Notes: generated from the letters alone by a model not told the origin. Positions 9,204-17,371 are shown, counted from the stretch's first letter. The stretch: 64,000 nt of DNA from Streptomyces sp. NBC_01255 (GCF_036226445.1 NZ_CP108474.1:1488001-1552000); one strand, 5' to 3'. Numbers and translations are program-made.

Positions 9204-9776
9204 TCAGAACATGCCGTCCTCGCGGCGGTGGATCTGCTCCACCAGCTCCGCCGCCATCGCCTTGATCGTCTCCAGTCCGGCGCGCCCCCACGGCCGGACG
9301 TCGGTGTCGACCACGCAGATCGTGCCCAGCGCGACACCGGTACGGTCGATCAGCGGCGCCCCCATGTAGGAGCGGATCCCGATCTCGTCGACGACCGGGT
9401 TCCCCGCGAAGCGCGGGTAGTCGCAGACGTCCTCCAGGACCAGCGCCTTGCGCCGTACGACCACGTGCGGGCAGTAGCCGTGGTCGCGGGCCATGTAGCG
9501 GCCGACGCCACCGGTGTTCGCCGCGGCCGCGCCCAGGTCGCTGCCCGAGTGGGTGCCCTCGGGCGTGTGCAGCCCCGCGAAGAACTGCCGGTTCTCGTCG
9601 ATGAAGTTGACCATCGAGAACGGGGCGCCGGTCACGTCGGCGAGCCGGTGGGCGAACTCGTCGAACGCCGGGTCCGGCCGCTCCCCGAGCCCGAGTTCAC
9701 GGAGCCGCTGGACGCGCGCGGGCGCGTCCTTGTCGATGGGGGTCAGCAGGAGATGACCGGTCGGGTCGTAGGTCAT
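9204..9776 (-). CDS. GAF-domain protein, fifth gene of the conservon
   Basis: 190 residues forming one GAF domain. Features are FSMVNFIDENRQFFAG near the start, then YCPHVVVRRKALVLEDV, SYMGAPL and GTICVVDTDVRPW, all typical of bacterial GAF sensors that bind small molecules or act as protein-interaction modules. It has no kinase, cyclase or HTH domain, so it must signal through partners. Its ATG overlaps the stop of the conservon GTPase gene (ATGA), so it is co-translated with the conservon. Several S. coelicolor conservons carry a P450 as fifth gene; here a GAF protein takes the place. It probably delivers or senses a signal for the membrane kinase/GTPase complex (inference). Confidence 0.9.
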   Translation of the reverse strand: MTYDPTGHLLLTPIDKDAPARVQRLRELGLGERPDPAFDEFAHRLADVTGAPFSMVNFIDENRQFFAGLHTPEGTHSGSDLGAAAANTGGVGRYMARDHGYCPHVVVRRKALVLEDVCDYPRFAGNPVVDEIGIRSYMGAPLIDRTGVALGTICVVDTDVRPWGRAGLETIKAMAAELVEQIHRREDGMF

Positions 9777-10396
9777 GTCGTGGCTCCGAAGCTCGGCACG
9801 GCGGCCGGGATGGTGGTGAGCAGATGCTGGACGAGGGTCAGCAGGGTACGGATGCCGGAGCTGGAGATCCGGGCGTCGCAGACGACGACCGGCACCTCCG
9901 GCTTGAGGTCGAGCGCGGCCCGTACCTCGTCCGGCTCGTAGCGGTAGGCGCCGTCGAACTCGTTGACCGCCACGACGAAGCGGATGCCCCGCCGCTCGAA
10001 GAAGTCCACGGCGGAGAAGCACTCCTGGAGCCTGCGGGTGTCGGCGAGGACGACCGCGCCCAGCGCTCCCTCGGAGAGCTCGTCCCACATGAACCAGAAG
10101 CGCTCCTGCCCGGGGGTGCCGAACAGGTACAGCACATGGCGGTCGTCGAGCGTCATGCGTCCGAAGTCCATGGCCACGGTGGTCGTGGTCTTGGACTCCA
10201 CGCCCTCCAGGCTGTCGGTGGCCGCGCTGACCGAGGTCAGCAGCTCCTCGGTGCTGAGCGGCTCGATCTCGCTGACCGCGCCGACGAAGGTCGTCTTGCC
10301 CACGCCGAACCCGCCCGCCACGAGGATCTTGAGCGCGGTGGGGAAGGGGTCGGTCGCGAAACTCTCGTGGCGCTCAGAGCCGTTGTCGTAGGCCAT
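9773..10396 (-). CDS. cvnD: Conservon small GTPase-like ATP/GTP-binding protein (CvnD family)
   Basis: 207 residues. The P-loop is GGFGVGKTT near residue 30. A switch-II-like DxxG equivalent lies in LFGTPGQERF, and VAVNEFDG takes the place of the NKxD base-recognition motif. This is the MglA/Ras-like family found as the fourth conservon gene; CvnD proteins bind guanine nucleotides and join a membrane complex with the kinase, roadblock and DUF742 partners. ATG 10396 is chosen because the conserved region starts soon after it. The gene overlaps the end of the DUF742 gene by 23 bp and the start of the GAF gene by 4 bp. Confidence 0.95.
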   Translation of the reverse strand: MAYDNGSERHESFATDPFPTALKILVAGGFGVGKTTFVGAVSEIEPLSTEELLTSVSAATDSLEGVESKTTTTVAMDFGRMTLDDRHVLYLFGTPGQERFWFMWDELSEGALGAVVLADTRRLQECFSAVDFFERRGIRFVVAVNEFDGAYRYEPDEVRAALDLKPEVPVVVCDARISSSGIRTLLTLVQHLLTTIPAAVPSFGATT

Positions 10397-10751
10397 CGAG
10401 CACTGCCTCCAGCAAGGAACGGTCGGTTGAATAGGCGTGGAACCGTGGGGCCCGGGCGGTGAGCGCCCCACAGTCCACGAGGTCGGAGAGCAGGACCTTG
10501 GTGACGACGGCCGGCAGCCGTAAGTGCGCCGCGATCTCGGCCACCGAGGTGGGCCCGTCGCACAGCCCGAGTGCCAGGCTGTGCTCGGGGCCCATGTGGG
10601 CCTGCGGGATCGAGCCGGTCGCCATCACCATCGAAAGCAGGTCCAGCGCGGTGCTGGGCTTGGTCCGGCCGCCGCTCACGGTGTACGGCCGGATCAGCCG
10701 GCCTGCCGCGTCGTCGAGCCAGGGCCCTTCCTGGTGGGACGTCACATTCAC
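10374..10751 (-). CDS. cvnC: Conservon DUF742 protein (CvnC family)
   Basis: 125 residues. It matches DUF742 throughout: the RLIRPYTVSGGRTKP segment near the start, a winged-helix-like core (IAAHLRLPAVVTKVLLSDL) and the C-terminal LLEAVLDGLRQRL. The family is the third conservon component and is thought to bridge the GTPase and the kinase. GTG 10751 overlaps the upstream roadblock stop codon (GTGA), giving strict translational coupling. Confidence 0.95.
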   Translation of the reverse strand: MNVTSHQEGPWLDDAAGRLIRPYTVSGGRTKPSTALDLLSMVMATGSIPQAHMGPEHSLALGLCDGPTSVAEIAAHLRLPAVVTKVLLSDLVDCGALTARAPRFHAYSTDRSLLEAVLDGLRQRL

Positions 10752-11182
10752 TGCCCGATGCCACCTGCCGCACCGGCCGCCTGCCGGGCAGGCGTGACCA
10801 GGTACGGCCGGACGCTCTTGACGAGCATCGCCATCTCGTAGCCGAGTACGGCGGCGTCCGCCTCGCGTCCGGCGAGGACGGCCAGGCAGGTGCCCGAACC
10901 CGCGGTGGAGACGAACAGGAGCGTGGAGTCGAGTTCCACGACCACCTGGCGGACCTCGCCGCCGTCGCCGAACCGGGCGCCCGCACTCCGGCCGAGCGAG
11001 TAGAGCCCGGAGGCCAGGGCCGCCATGTGGTCGGCGGCGTCGGGGTCGAGGCCGTGGACGGATTTCACGAGGCCGTCGGAGGAGAGCAGAACCGCGTTGC
11101 GGGTGTAGGGAACCCGCTGGACCAGTCCGCTCAGCAGCCAGTCGAGATCCGAGGAATGGCCGTTCGGCACATTGCTCGCCAT
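10748..11182 (-). CDS. cvnB: Roadblock/LC7-domain protein (CvnB family)
   Basis: 144 residues. The roadblock/LC7 fold is shown by DLDWLLSGLVQRVPYTRNAV, LLSSDGLVKSVHGL and the second half LLFVSTAGSGTCLAVLA. In bacteria such proteins pair with MglA-like GTPases as regulators, as CvnB does with CvnD. ATG 11182 lies six bases after the kinase stop codon, and the 3' end overlaps the DUF742 gene by four bases. Confidence 0.95.
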   Translation of the reverse strand: MASNVPNGHSSDLDWLLSGLVQRVPYTRNAVLLSSDGLVKSVHGLDPDAADHMAALASGLYSLGRSAGARFGDGGEVRQVVVELDSTLLFVSTAGSGTCLAVLAGREADAAVLGYEMAMLVKSVRPYLVTPARQAAGAAGGIGQ

Positions 11183-11188
11183 GGTGAT

Positions 11189-13171
11189 CTACTCCTTGTG
11201 CGCGTCGCCTGGACGCAGCGGTTCGTGGGGGGCGGGCTGGGATTCGGCGAGGCCGATTCCGCGCTGGAAGGCGGCCATCAGACCGGGGTCGTGCAGGGCG
11301 TGCTCCTCGGGCCTGCGGGCCGCGGGCTCGTCGCGCAGCTGCGGGACGAGGTGCTCCTGCGCGCGCCGCTTCGGGAGGAGGGGCCGGCCGGAGGGCTCGG
11401 CACGGGAGGCTTCGGGTGCCGGGGGCAGCAGCGGGGCCTGGTGCTCGGTGCCGACCGACTGCGCCGGTATCGAGGGGGTGGATCCGGCGTCCGCTCGGCC
11501 GTCGACGTGGCCGTTCAGGTGCGTGCTCGTACGGCGGTACGCGAGCGGGTCGGACGACGGGGTCTCCTCGTGGCGGGCGGGGGCCCGCTCCGGGGAGGGT
11601 GCGGGCGCGGCCATCGGCGCGGAGGCCTGGGCGTACGCCGGCACGTGGCCCGCGGCCGGGGCCGAGAGCGGGACCGAGTGGGGTCCCTCGTAGTGCCCGT
11701 CGTGGTGCCCGTCGTGACGGTCGGAGCTCCGGACGTCGGCATGGGACGGCGCGTCGGCGTGGGCCGGGACCTGGACCGGCACCGGAGCCTGGACCGGCTC
11801 GGGGGCGTGGACCGGCTCCGGCTCCGGCGCCTGGGGCTGGGGCTGCATCTGCACCTGACCTTGCGGGACCGCCGGGGAGCCGACGGCCGCGGCGGCCTGG
11901 CGCTCGTGCTGTGCCAGCCCCTCGGGGTCGGCGCCGAGGAGGCCCTGCGGCAGGACGAGGACGGCCTGGACGCCGCCGTAGATGTTCGACTGGAGTCGTA
12001 CGGCGATGCCGTGCCGGCGGGCGAGCGCCGAGACGACGAAGAGGCCGATGCGGCCGTCCTGGAGCAGATGCGCGACGTTGACCTGGTCGGGATCGGAGAG
12101 CAGGGCGTTCATCTTGTTCTGCTCGGTGACGGGCATGCCCAGGCCGCGGTCCTCGACCTCGATCGCCAGGCCGGCCGTGACGTACTGGGCACGCAGCAGC
12201 ACCGTGGTGTGCGGTGCGGAGAACAGCGTCGCGTTCTCGACGAGTTCGGCGAGGAGGTGGATGACGTCGGCCACGGCATGGCCCCGGAGCGTACCGTCGA
12301 TCGGCGGTACGAGCTTCACCCGCGGGTACTGCTCGACCTCGGCGATCGAGGAGCGGAGCACCTCGGTCATGGTGACCGGGTTCGACCACTGGCGGCGGGA
12401 GATGGCGCCACCGAGCACGGCGAGGTTCTCGGCGTGCCGGCGGATGCGGGTGGCCAGGTGGTCGACGTGGAACAGGCCCTTGAGCAGCTCCGGGTCCTCG
12501 ACCTCGTTCTCCAGCTCGTCGAGGAGCTGGATCTCGCGGTGGACGAGGGACTGCAGGCGCCGGGCGAGGTTGACGAAGACCTCGACCTTCTGTTCGTTGC
12601 CGACGCTGCTGGAGAGTCGGGACGCCTGGACGACGGCGGCCACGGCAGCCTCGTGCGAGCGGTTCAACTCCTGTGACAGCAGGTCGAATTCGTCACCCGT
12701 CGCTGCGCCGGACGGCGTCGCGGGGCGGGGCGGGAGGCCCTCACCGCGGCGCAACTGTTCGACGATCGCACGCAGTTCGCTCTGGCCGCGGGCGCTGGAG
12801 CGGCGCAGGGCGTTACAGCGGTCCAGGACCGCTTTGGCCGCCCGGTCGGCGCCGAGCGCCGCGGCGGTCACGGAGGCGACGGTGAGGGCGGCCGCGCCGG
12901 TCAGCGCGGCCCAGAGGCCGGGCGTGGGACTGGCGCCCGTGGAGCGGATGGTGAAGAGGACGGCCGCCGCGCCGCCCAGGGCCACCGCGACGGCGGGGAG
13001 CACGGAGGTGCGCAGGAGTTGGGGGCGTATGCGGGCTTCCGTCGGGAGCGGCGCGGATGTCTGCGCCGGGGGGGTACTGGGGGTGCCGGAGGAGGAGCGG
13101 GCGCCCGACCGGCCGTGCCGCCCGCCCTCGCGTCGATCGGACCGCGAGGCGGGTGCGCGAAGTTGAGACAT
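11189..13171 (-). CDS. cvnA: Conservon membrane sensor kinase-like protein (CvnA family)
   Basis: 660 residues. A charged, Ser/Pro-rich N-terminus is followed by two hydrophobic segments (about 54-72 and 82-106), then a helical DHp-like region (ELNRSHEAAVAAVVQASRL) and an HATPase domain with ELVENATLFSAP (N box), EDRGLGMP (G1) and DGRIGLFVVSALARR (G2). The usual phospho-accepting histidine of two-component kinases is not obvious, and no response regulator is present, as expected for conservons. After residue 430 comes about 230 residues of low-complexity Pro/Ala/Gln/His sequence, probably disordered and perhaps a scaffold for the CvnB-CvnC-CvnD complex. It is first gene of the leftward operon; its promoter lies in 13172-13480. 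Confidence 0.94.
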   Translation of the reverse strand: MSQLRAPASRSDRREGGRHGRSGARSSSGTPSTPPAQTSAPLPTEARIRPQLLRTSVLPAVAVALGGAAAVLFTIRSTGASPTPGLWAALTGAAALTVASVTAAALGADRAAKAVLDRCNALRRSSARGQSELRAIVEQLRRGEGLPPRPATPSGAATGDEFDLLSQELNRSHEAAVAAVVQASRLSSSVGNEQKVEVFVNLARRLQSLVHREIQLLDELENEVEDPELLKGLFHVDHLATRIRRHAENLAVLGGAISRRQWSNPVTMTEVLRSSIAEVEQYPRVKLVPPIDGTLRGHAVADVIHLLAELVENATLFSAPHTTVLLRAQYVTAGLAIEVEDRGLGMPVTEQNKMNALLSDPDQVNVAHLLQDGRIGLFVVSALARRHGIAVRLQSNIYGGVQAVLVLPQGLLGADPEGLAQHERQAAAAVGSPAVPQGQVQMQPQPQAPEPEPVHAPEPVQAPVPVQVPAHADAPSHADVRSSDRHDGHHDGHYEGPHSVPLSAPAAGHVPAYAQASAPMAAPAPSPERAPARHEETPSSDPLAYRRTSTHLNGHVDGRADAGSTPSIPAQSVGTEHQAPLLPPAPEASRAEPSGRPLLPKRRAQEHLVPQLRDEPAARRPEEHALHDPGLMAAFQRGIGLAESQPAPHEPLRPGDAHKE

Positions 13172-13766
13172 GAGTGTCCTTGGTACGTGCCCAGGAATCG
13201 GCGTACTGCGGGTACAGGGGTGGACTACGGGGGTGCTTCAGACGGTTGTTCAGGGGTGTCGTGCGGGAGTGTCGTACGGGGGGTACTGCGAGGGTGCGAT
13301 GAGCCTACCGATGATCACCAACCACACACTGTAGTCGTCAACCGTTCATGTGCGGTGCGCAGTTGGCAAACTTACCCGTAGAGCGGCCCGGTCTGGTATC
13401 GCCCTTCGCACGACAGGCCGAGAAGCGCATGGCCGAAAGTCGACGTCCCGCCTCCCGTGAACCGCGGAGCGGCGGGAACGGAAGAGGGCGGAGGCGCCCG
13501 TACACCTCCGCCCTCTGCGGAAATCGCCCCCTACCGGAATCTCCCGGAAGAGGCGCGAACCGGCCGGCCCGCGCGCGCGTCACGTCGTGCGCGCCGCCTC
13601 CAAGGCCTCCCGGCCGGTGTCCGCGCCGGCCTCCCCGGGCGTCCGTCCGGTACCCGGATTCGCGTTCGCGCTCGATACCGTGACGCGCGGCCCGTGACCG
13701 TCGGTGAGAGCGGAACGTTCCCAGCCACCCGCGGGGGCCTGGGCATCCGGTCGCGCGGCCGTCCGG
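13172..13766. other. 595-bp intergenic region: conservon promoter side and a hairpin
   Basis: The part next to 13172 is the upstream region of the leftward conservon; an AT-richer patch around 13310-13375 is the likeliest promoter zone. A hairpin with perfect 12-base arms (13483-13494 and 13505-13516) lies downstream of the leftward PPOX gene and may terminate it. Between 13520 and 13766 there are open frames on the minus strand, but none has a clear start or recognisable content. Confidence 0.55.
13483..13516. terminator. Hairpin, likely terminator
   Basis: Perfect 12-bp stem (AGAGGGCGGAGG with CCTCCGCCCTCT) and a ten-base loop. It is the only strong stem between the leftward PPOX gene and the conservon, and would isolate the two transcription units. 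It lies 250 bp beyond the PPOX stop, which weakens the link. Confidence 0.6.
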
Positions 13767-14159
13767 CTATCCGTCCAGCCGGATCCGGATGCCCACCGCA
13801 CGCTCGGAGCCGCCGCGCAGCCTGCTGCCGAGCAGTCCGACCCGGGCGACAAGTCCGTACTTGCGCTTCATCAGGCCGGTGTAATGCGCGCTCGCGTCCG
13901 GCGTCAGCACCTCGGCGAAACCGGGCACCGAGGCACCGATCGGTGTGCCCCGCCAGTCGCAGGGGCCGACCGTCACCCGGCCGCTGTTGCGGATCCGCTT
14001 CACCTTGCCGGCGTCCGCGGCGCTCCACACGGCCAGCGTCCGGCCGTCCAGCATCACCCAGACCGGGGTGGGGACCGCTCTGCCGTCTCGGCGAAACGTG
14101 GTGAGGAGGAGGTACTTGCCGGTCGCCAACTCGGCCAGCGCCGCGTCGATATGAGTCAT
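13767..14159 (-). CDS. PPOX-class F420/flavin-dependent oxidoreductase
   Basis: 130 residues with the split-barrel pyridoxamine-oxidase fold: KYLLLTTFRRDGRAVPTPVWV, then LAVWSAADAGKVKRIRNSGRVTVGPCDWRG and a C-terminal RIRLDG strand. Small actinobacterial PPOX proteins of this type often use F420 to reduce unsaturated substrates, but cofactor cannot be read from sequence. The ATG at 14159 lies only nine bases from an operator-like palindrome, so the mRNA has a very short leader. It is divergent from a small membrane protein gene and a TetR gene, the presumed regulator. Confidence 0.85.
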   Translation of the reverse strand: MTHIDAALAELATGKYLLLTTFRRDGRAVPTPVWVMLDGRTLAVWSAADAGKVKRIRNSGRVTVGPCDWRGTPIGASVPGFAEVLTPDASAHYTGLMKRKYGLVARVGLLGSRLRGGSERAVGIRIRLDG

Positions 14160-14167
14160 AGAGCGAG

Positions 14168-14181
14168 ACTAACTGGTTAGT
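14168..14181. promoter_or_regulatory. TetR-type operator candidate
   Basis: ACTAAC-TG-GTTAGT is a perfect six-base inverted repeat with a two-base spacer; further TTAGTTGGTTAG copies follow to 14191. It lies between the divergent PPOX and membrane-protein genes and abuts the PPOX start codon. The nearby TetR gene (14805) is the natural candidate to bind it. Confidence 0.6.
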
Positions 14182-14247
14182 TAGTTGGTTAGACTGCCGC
14201 CGGCAAGCGCCAACCGATGCGAACGACGCAGCTGAAAGGATTCCCGT

Positions 14248-14745
14248 ATGGGGAGATTCGTCTGGACCCTGCTCGCCGGCTTCGCGATCGGCACCCCCGC
14301 AGTCCCCTTCGGCCTCTCGCTCTCCCTGCCCGGCCCGGTCGCTCTGTTCGCGGTGCTCCTCGGCTCCGCCTGCTGTGTGGTCTTCGCGGTGTTCGCCATG
14401 GAACGCGCCCGGTCGCGCTGGCAGTCCTGGCGGGCCCGCCGGAAGTCCTCTGCGCCACGCGCCGGTTCGGCGGCGGAAGCGTCCTCCGACGGCACGGCTG
14501 CGGACGGCCGGCTCTCCGGCGCCGCAGGGCGGCGGGCGCGGCGAGTCCTCGACCGGTACGGCGTGGCAGGCTTCGGCATCGTCGGGCCCGCCCTCTTCGG
14601 CACCTGGGGCTCGTCCCTGCTCGGCGCCGCGCTGGGCATCCCCCGCCGGCGGCTGATCAGCTGGCTGATGGCCGGCGTCACCTTGTGGTGCACGGTCCTG
14701 CTGATCGCGTCGGACGCGGCCTTCGACGCCTTCGGGGCGGGGTGA
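14248..14745 (+). CDS. Small multi-pass membrane protein, Sm_multidrug_ex-like
   Basis: 165 residues. Two hydrophobic segments lie near the N-terminus (TLLAGFAIGTPAVPFG and VALFAVLLGSACCVVFAV), then a basic, Ala/Ser-rich cytoplasmic stretch (50-105), then GVAGFGIVGPALFGTWGSSL and a last segment around WLMAGVTLWCTVLLIA. The GPALFGTWG pattern resembles the small multidrug-export (DedA-like) membrane family, but the match is by eye only. Its function is unknown. It starts 88 bp from the divergent PPOX start across the shared operator and is followed by the TetR gene after 59 bp. Confidence 0.7.
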   Translation: MGRFVWTLLAGFAIGTPAVPFGLSLSLPGPVALFAVLLGSACCVVFAVFAMERARSRWQSWRARRKSSAPRAGSAAEASSDGTAADGRLSGAAGRRARRVLDRYGVAGFGIVGPALFGTWGSSLLGAALGIPRRRLISWLMAGVTLWCTVLLIASDAAFDAFGAG

Positions 14746-14804
14746 CCGGCCGACCGGCGGGGGCGTCCACCACGCCTCGAACCACCTGGTCAGCCGCCGG
14801 TACG

Positions 14805-15380
14805 ATGAACCGCATGTCCCGAGCCGACGCGACCAAGGCCCGCATTCTCCAGGCCGCCACCGACGAGTTTGCGACGCACGGCATCGCCGGAGCCCGGGTG
14901 GACCGCATCGCCAAGGCGGCGGCGGCCAACAAGAACCTCATCTACATCTACTTCTGCAGCAAGGACCAGCTCTTCGACGCGGTCTTCGACGCCCACGTCA
15001 CCCACGGCCTGGACTCGGTCCCCTTCACCCCCGACGACCTCCCCGAGTACGCGGGACGGATCTTCGACTACTGCCAGAAGCGCCCCGAGGTCATCCGGCT
15101 CGCCACCTGGCACCGCCTGGAGCGCGGCGACAGCCACGACCGGGACCCGGCCGTCGCGGCGCCGGCGCGCCACGCGAAGCTGGAGGCGCTTGCCGTGGCC
15201 CAGAGGGAGGGGGGCATCGGCACCGGCTTCTCCCCCGCCGCGCTGCTCACCTTCGTCCTGAGCATCGCCCTCGCCTGGAACCCGACCAACGCCACCGGCA
15301 TGCCCGCCTCCACGATCGAGGCCGAGAGCATCGACGACCGCCGCCGCGCGATCGTCGCGGCCGTGCGCCGCCTCCTGTGA
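14805..15380 (+). CDS. TetR-family transcriptional regulator
   Basis: 191 residues if ATG 14805 is used (188 from ATG 14814). The N-terminal HTH is clear: TKARILQAATDEFATHG, then VDRIAKAAAANKNLIYIYF and SKDQLFDAVF. The C-terminal ligand domain resembles the TetR_C_17-like group. Neither ATG has a strong ribosome site, so a short-leader or leaderless transcript is possible. By position it probably controls the PPOX/membrane-protein pair through the ACTAAC-GTTAGT palindrome. Confidence 0.9.
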   Translation: MNRMSRADATKARILQAATDEFATHGIAGARVDRIAKAAAANKNLIYIYFCSKDQLFDAVFDAHVTHGLDSVPFTPDDLPEYAGRIFDYCQKRPEVIRLATWHRLERGDSHDRDPAVAAPARHAKLEALAVAQREGGIGTGFSPAALLTFVLSIALAWNPTNATGMPASTIEAESIDDRRRAIVAAVRRLL

Positions 15381-15441
15381 CATGAGTACGCGTACCGAGA
15401 GGCCCCGGCTCTCCTCCCACCGGCAGCCGGCCGCCTCGACG

Positions 15442-16419
15442 TCAGCTCGACTCGTCGTAGACCACCGACCAGGGGCGGGGTGGCCCGTCCGGTGAGCGAG
15501 GGCTGTCGTCGAGGTGCGGGGTCGCCGTACGGTCGCGGGTGAACACACCGGCCGCGAGCTCCGCGAAGTGCGGGGCTGCCGGGTGGGCGGACCGGCCGGC
15601 GGGCCAGGCCCCGGTCGTCCGCTGGACCAGGGGGCGGCCCGCCAGCGGCCGCCAGGCGACGCGGGGTTCCTTGCGGGCCACCGGCCCCTGGTCGAAGGCG
15701 ACGCCGTGGCCCGCGTGGACGAGGGCCAGCAGGAACTCGGGGTTGGACGCGTGCCGGAGCCGGCCGGGCACGAAGCCCTCGGCGCGGCAGGTGTCGAGGA
15801 CCCGGTCGTACCAGCCGGGGGCCTGGGCGCGGGGGAAGAGCACCAGGTCGTGGCCGGACAGTTCGGCGAGCGCGACCTCGGGGAGCCGGGCCAGCGGCGA
15901 GGTGCGGGGCAGGACGACGCCGAGTTCCGCGCGCACCTCCGGGCCGAGGCGGAGTTCGGTGGCGTCCACGGGCTGGTGGACGAGGCCGACGTCGAGTCCA
16001 CCGGAGCCGAGCAGCCGCAGCTGTTCCTCGGTGGTGATCTCCTGGAGATCGACGGACAGGCCCGGGGAGTGCTCCGCGCAGGCCGAGAGCAGCGTGGAGA
16101 GCATGGCGACCGTGGTGCCGGGAGGAACGCCCGCGCGCAGGGCGCCCAGGCCGCCGTCCCCGGCGCGGCGGGCCAGCGTCCGAAACCGCTCCTCGCGGGC
16201 CAGGAGTTCGCGGGCCTCGTCCAGCAGCACCATGCCGGCGGCGGTCAGCCGGACCTGGCGGTGGGACCGGTCGAACAGTTCGGCGCCGAGGTCCTTCTCC
16301 AGTCTGCGTACCGCCTGGCTGAGGGGCGGCTGGGCCATGCCGAGCCGGTCGGCGGCCCGGCTGAAGTGCAGCTCGTCGGCGACGACGACGAAGATACGCA
16401 GGTGGCGCAAGAGATCCAC
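15442..16419 (-). CDS. LysR-family transcriptional regulator
   Basis: 325 residues. The winged HTH is at 5-65 (LRIFVVVADELHFSRAADRL, QPPLSQAVRRLEKDLGAELF), and the periplasmic-binding-like effector domain follows (LSVDLQEITTEEQLRLL, DVGLVHQPVDA, FVPGRLRHASNPEFLLALV). The GTG at 16419 is set by the family's usual start about four residues before LRHLR. It is divergent from a serine beta-lactamase-fold gene with only 30 bp between starts, an arrangement like AmpR/ampC, so it probably activates that gene and itself; its binding site must overlap coding DNA. Confidence 0.93.
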   Translation of the reverse strand: MDLLRHLRIFVVVADELHFSRAADRLGMAQPPLSQAVRRLEKDLGAELFDRSHRQVRLTAAGMVLLDEARELLAREERFRTLARRAGDGGLGALRAGVPPGTTVAMLSTLLSACAEHSPGLSVDLQEITTEEQLRLLGSGGLDVGLVHQPVDATELRLGPEVRAELGVVLPRTSPLARLPEVALAELSGHDLVLFPRAQAPGWYDRVLDTCRAEGFVPGRLRHASNPEFLLALVHAGHGVAFDQGPVARKEPRVAWRPLAGRPLVQRTTGAWPAGRSAHPAAPHFAELAAGVFTRDRTATPHLDDSPRSPDGPPRPWSVVYDESS

Positions 16420-16449
16420 AGCCAGGGACCTTACGTGAGGGGCGAACCG

Positions 16450-17343
16450 ATGGTCGAGGAACGGATCCGCGAGGTCTTCGCGGGGGCGGGCGCCGAGGGA
16501 TTGCTGCATGCGGTCCCGGTCGACGGGGGGCCGGACGTCGCGGAGGTGGCCGTCGGCGCGGACGAACCCGTCGTGATCGCCTCGGTCTTCAAGGTGCTGC
16601 TCGTCCTGGAGTTCGCCCGGCAGGTGGCCGCCGGCCAGCTCGACCCCCGTGAGCGGGTAAGGGTCACGGCGGCCGACCGGCTCGGCGGCTGGGGCACCGC
16701 CGGCTGCGCGGACGACGTCGATCTGTCCCTGCGCGATCTGGCGTTCTTCGCGATCTCGGTGAGCGACAACTCGGCGGCGGATCTGCTGCTTGCCCGGGTC
16801 GGCCTGGACACGGTGCGGCTCCTCGCCGAAGAACTCGGGCTCGCCAGGACCCGGATCGTGGGTGGTCCCCGTGACGTACTGGAGTCGATGCTCGCCGAGG
16901 TCGGCGCACGGAACGAGGCGGAGTTCGCCCGCCGGTACCCGGCTCTGCCGGACGATCGCAAGAGACGGCTGAGCGTGCTGGATCCGCGGCGGACCAACGC
17001 CGCCACACCCCGTGAGATCACCCGCCTGCTGCGTCTGGTCTGGCGTGACGAGGCGGGCCCGCCGGAAGCCTGCGCTCAGGTGCGGGAGCTGATGGCCCGC
17101 CAGGCGTTCCGGCACCGGTTGGTGTCGGGGTTCCCCGACGAGGTGACGGTCGCGGCGAAGACCGGAACCCTGCCCGGGCTGCACATGGAGGCGGGGGTCG
17201 TCCGGTATCCCGACGGCGGTCGCTACGCGGTCTCCGTCTTCGCCTCTACGCGGGAGCTGGCCGCCACGCGTCCGGCGGTGGACTCCGCGATCGGCGCCAC
17301 GGCCAGGATCGCCGTCGACTTCCTTCGCAGCAAAGGGCTCTGA
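16450..17343 (+). CDS. Serine beta-lactamase-fold protein (class A-like), no signal peptide
   Basis: 297 residues. All three class A core motifs are present: SVFK (Ser45, Lys48), SDN (105-107) and KTG (237-239). The omega-loop glutamate (ExxLN in true class A enzymes) is not evident: the region around 140-150 reads GGPRDVLESML. The N-terminus (MVEERIREVFAG) is not a Sec or Tat signal, and the alternative GTG 16435 adds only five residues. The protein should therefore be cytoplasmic, unusual for a beta-lactamase. It may be an esterase/amidase-like relative or act on an internal beta-lactam. The ribosome site is GAGGGGC. A LysR gene lies divergent. Confidence 0.85.
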   Translation: MVEERIREVFAGAGAEGLLHAVPVDGGPDVAEVAVGADEPVVIASVFKVLLVLEFARQVAAGQLDPRERVRVTAADRLGGWGTAGCADDVDLSLRDLAFFAISVSDNSAADLLLARVGLDTVRLLAEELGLARTRIVGGPRDVLESMLAEVGARNEAEFARRYPALPDDRKRRLSVLDPRRTNAATPREITRLLRLVWRDEAGPPEACAQVRELMARQAFRHRLVSGFPDEVTVAAKTGTLPGLHMEAGVVRYPDGGRYAVSVFASTRELAATRPAVDSAIGATARIAVDFLRSKGL

Positions 17344-17349
17344 CGTGCA

Positions 17350-17371
17350 CTCATATGCGTACGCATATGAG
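17350..17371. promoter_or_regulatory. Perfect 22-bp palindrome, operator candidate
   Basis: The two 11-base halves (CTCATATGCGT and ACGCATATGAG) are exact reverse complements with no spacer. It lies seven bases after the beta-lactamase-like stop and 55 bp before the Tat-exported hydrolase start, in an AT-richer patch. It lacks a loop and T tract, so a dimeric regulator site is more likely than a terminator. Confidence 0.6.

Noticed and set aside
10571..12676. 701-codon plus-strand frame opposite the conservon kinase
   Set aside because: Antisense shadow; the minus-strand kinase has clear HATPase motifs and coupling to its neighbours.
13580..13852. Minus-strand frame ending GREALEAARTT before a hairpin
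   Set aside because: The tail looks gene-like, but the upstream half overlaps the PPOX gene on the same strand and no start or family could be defined.
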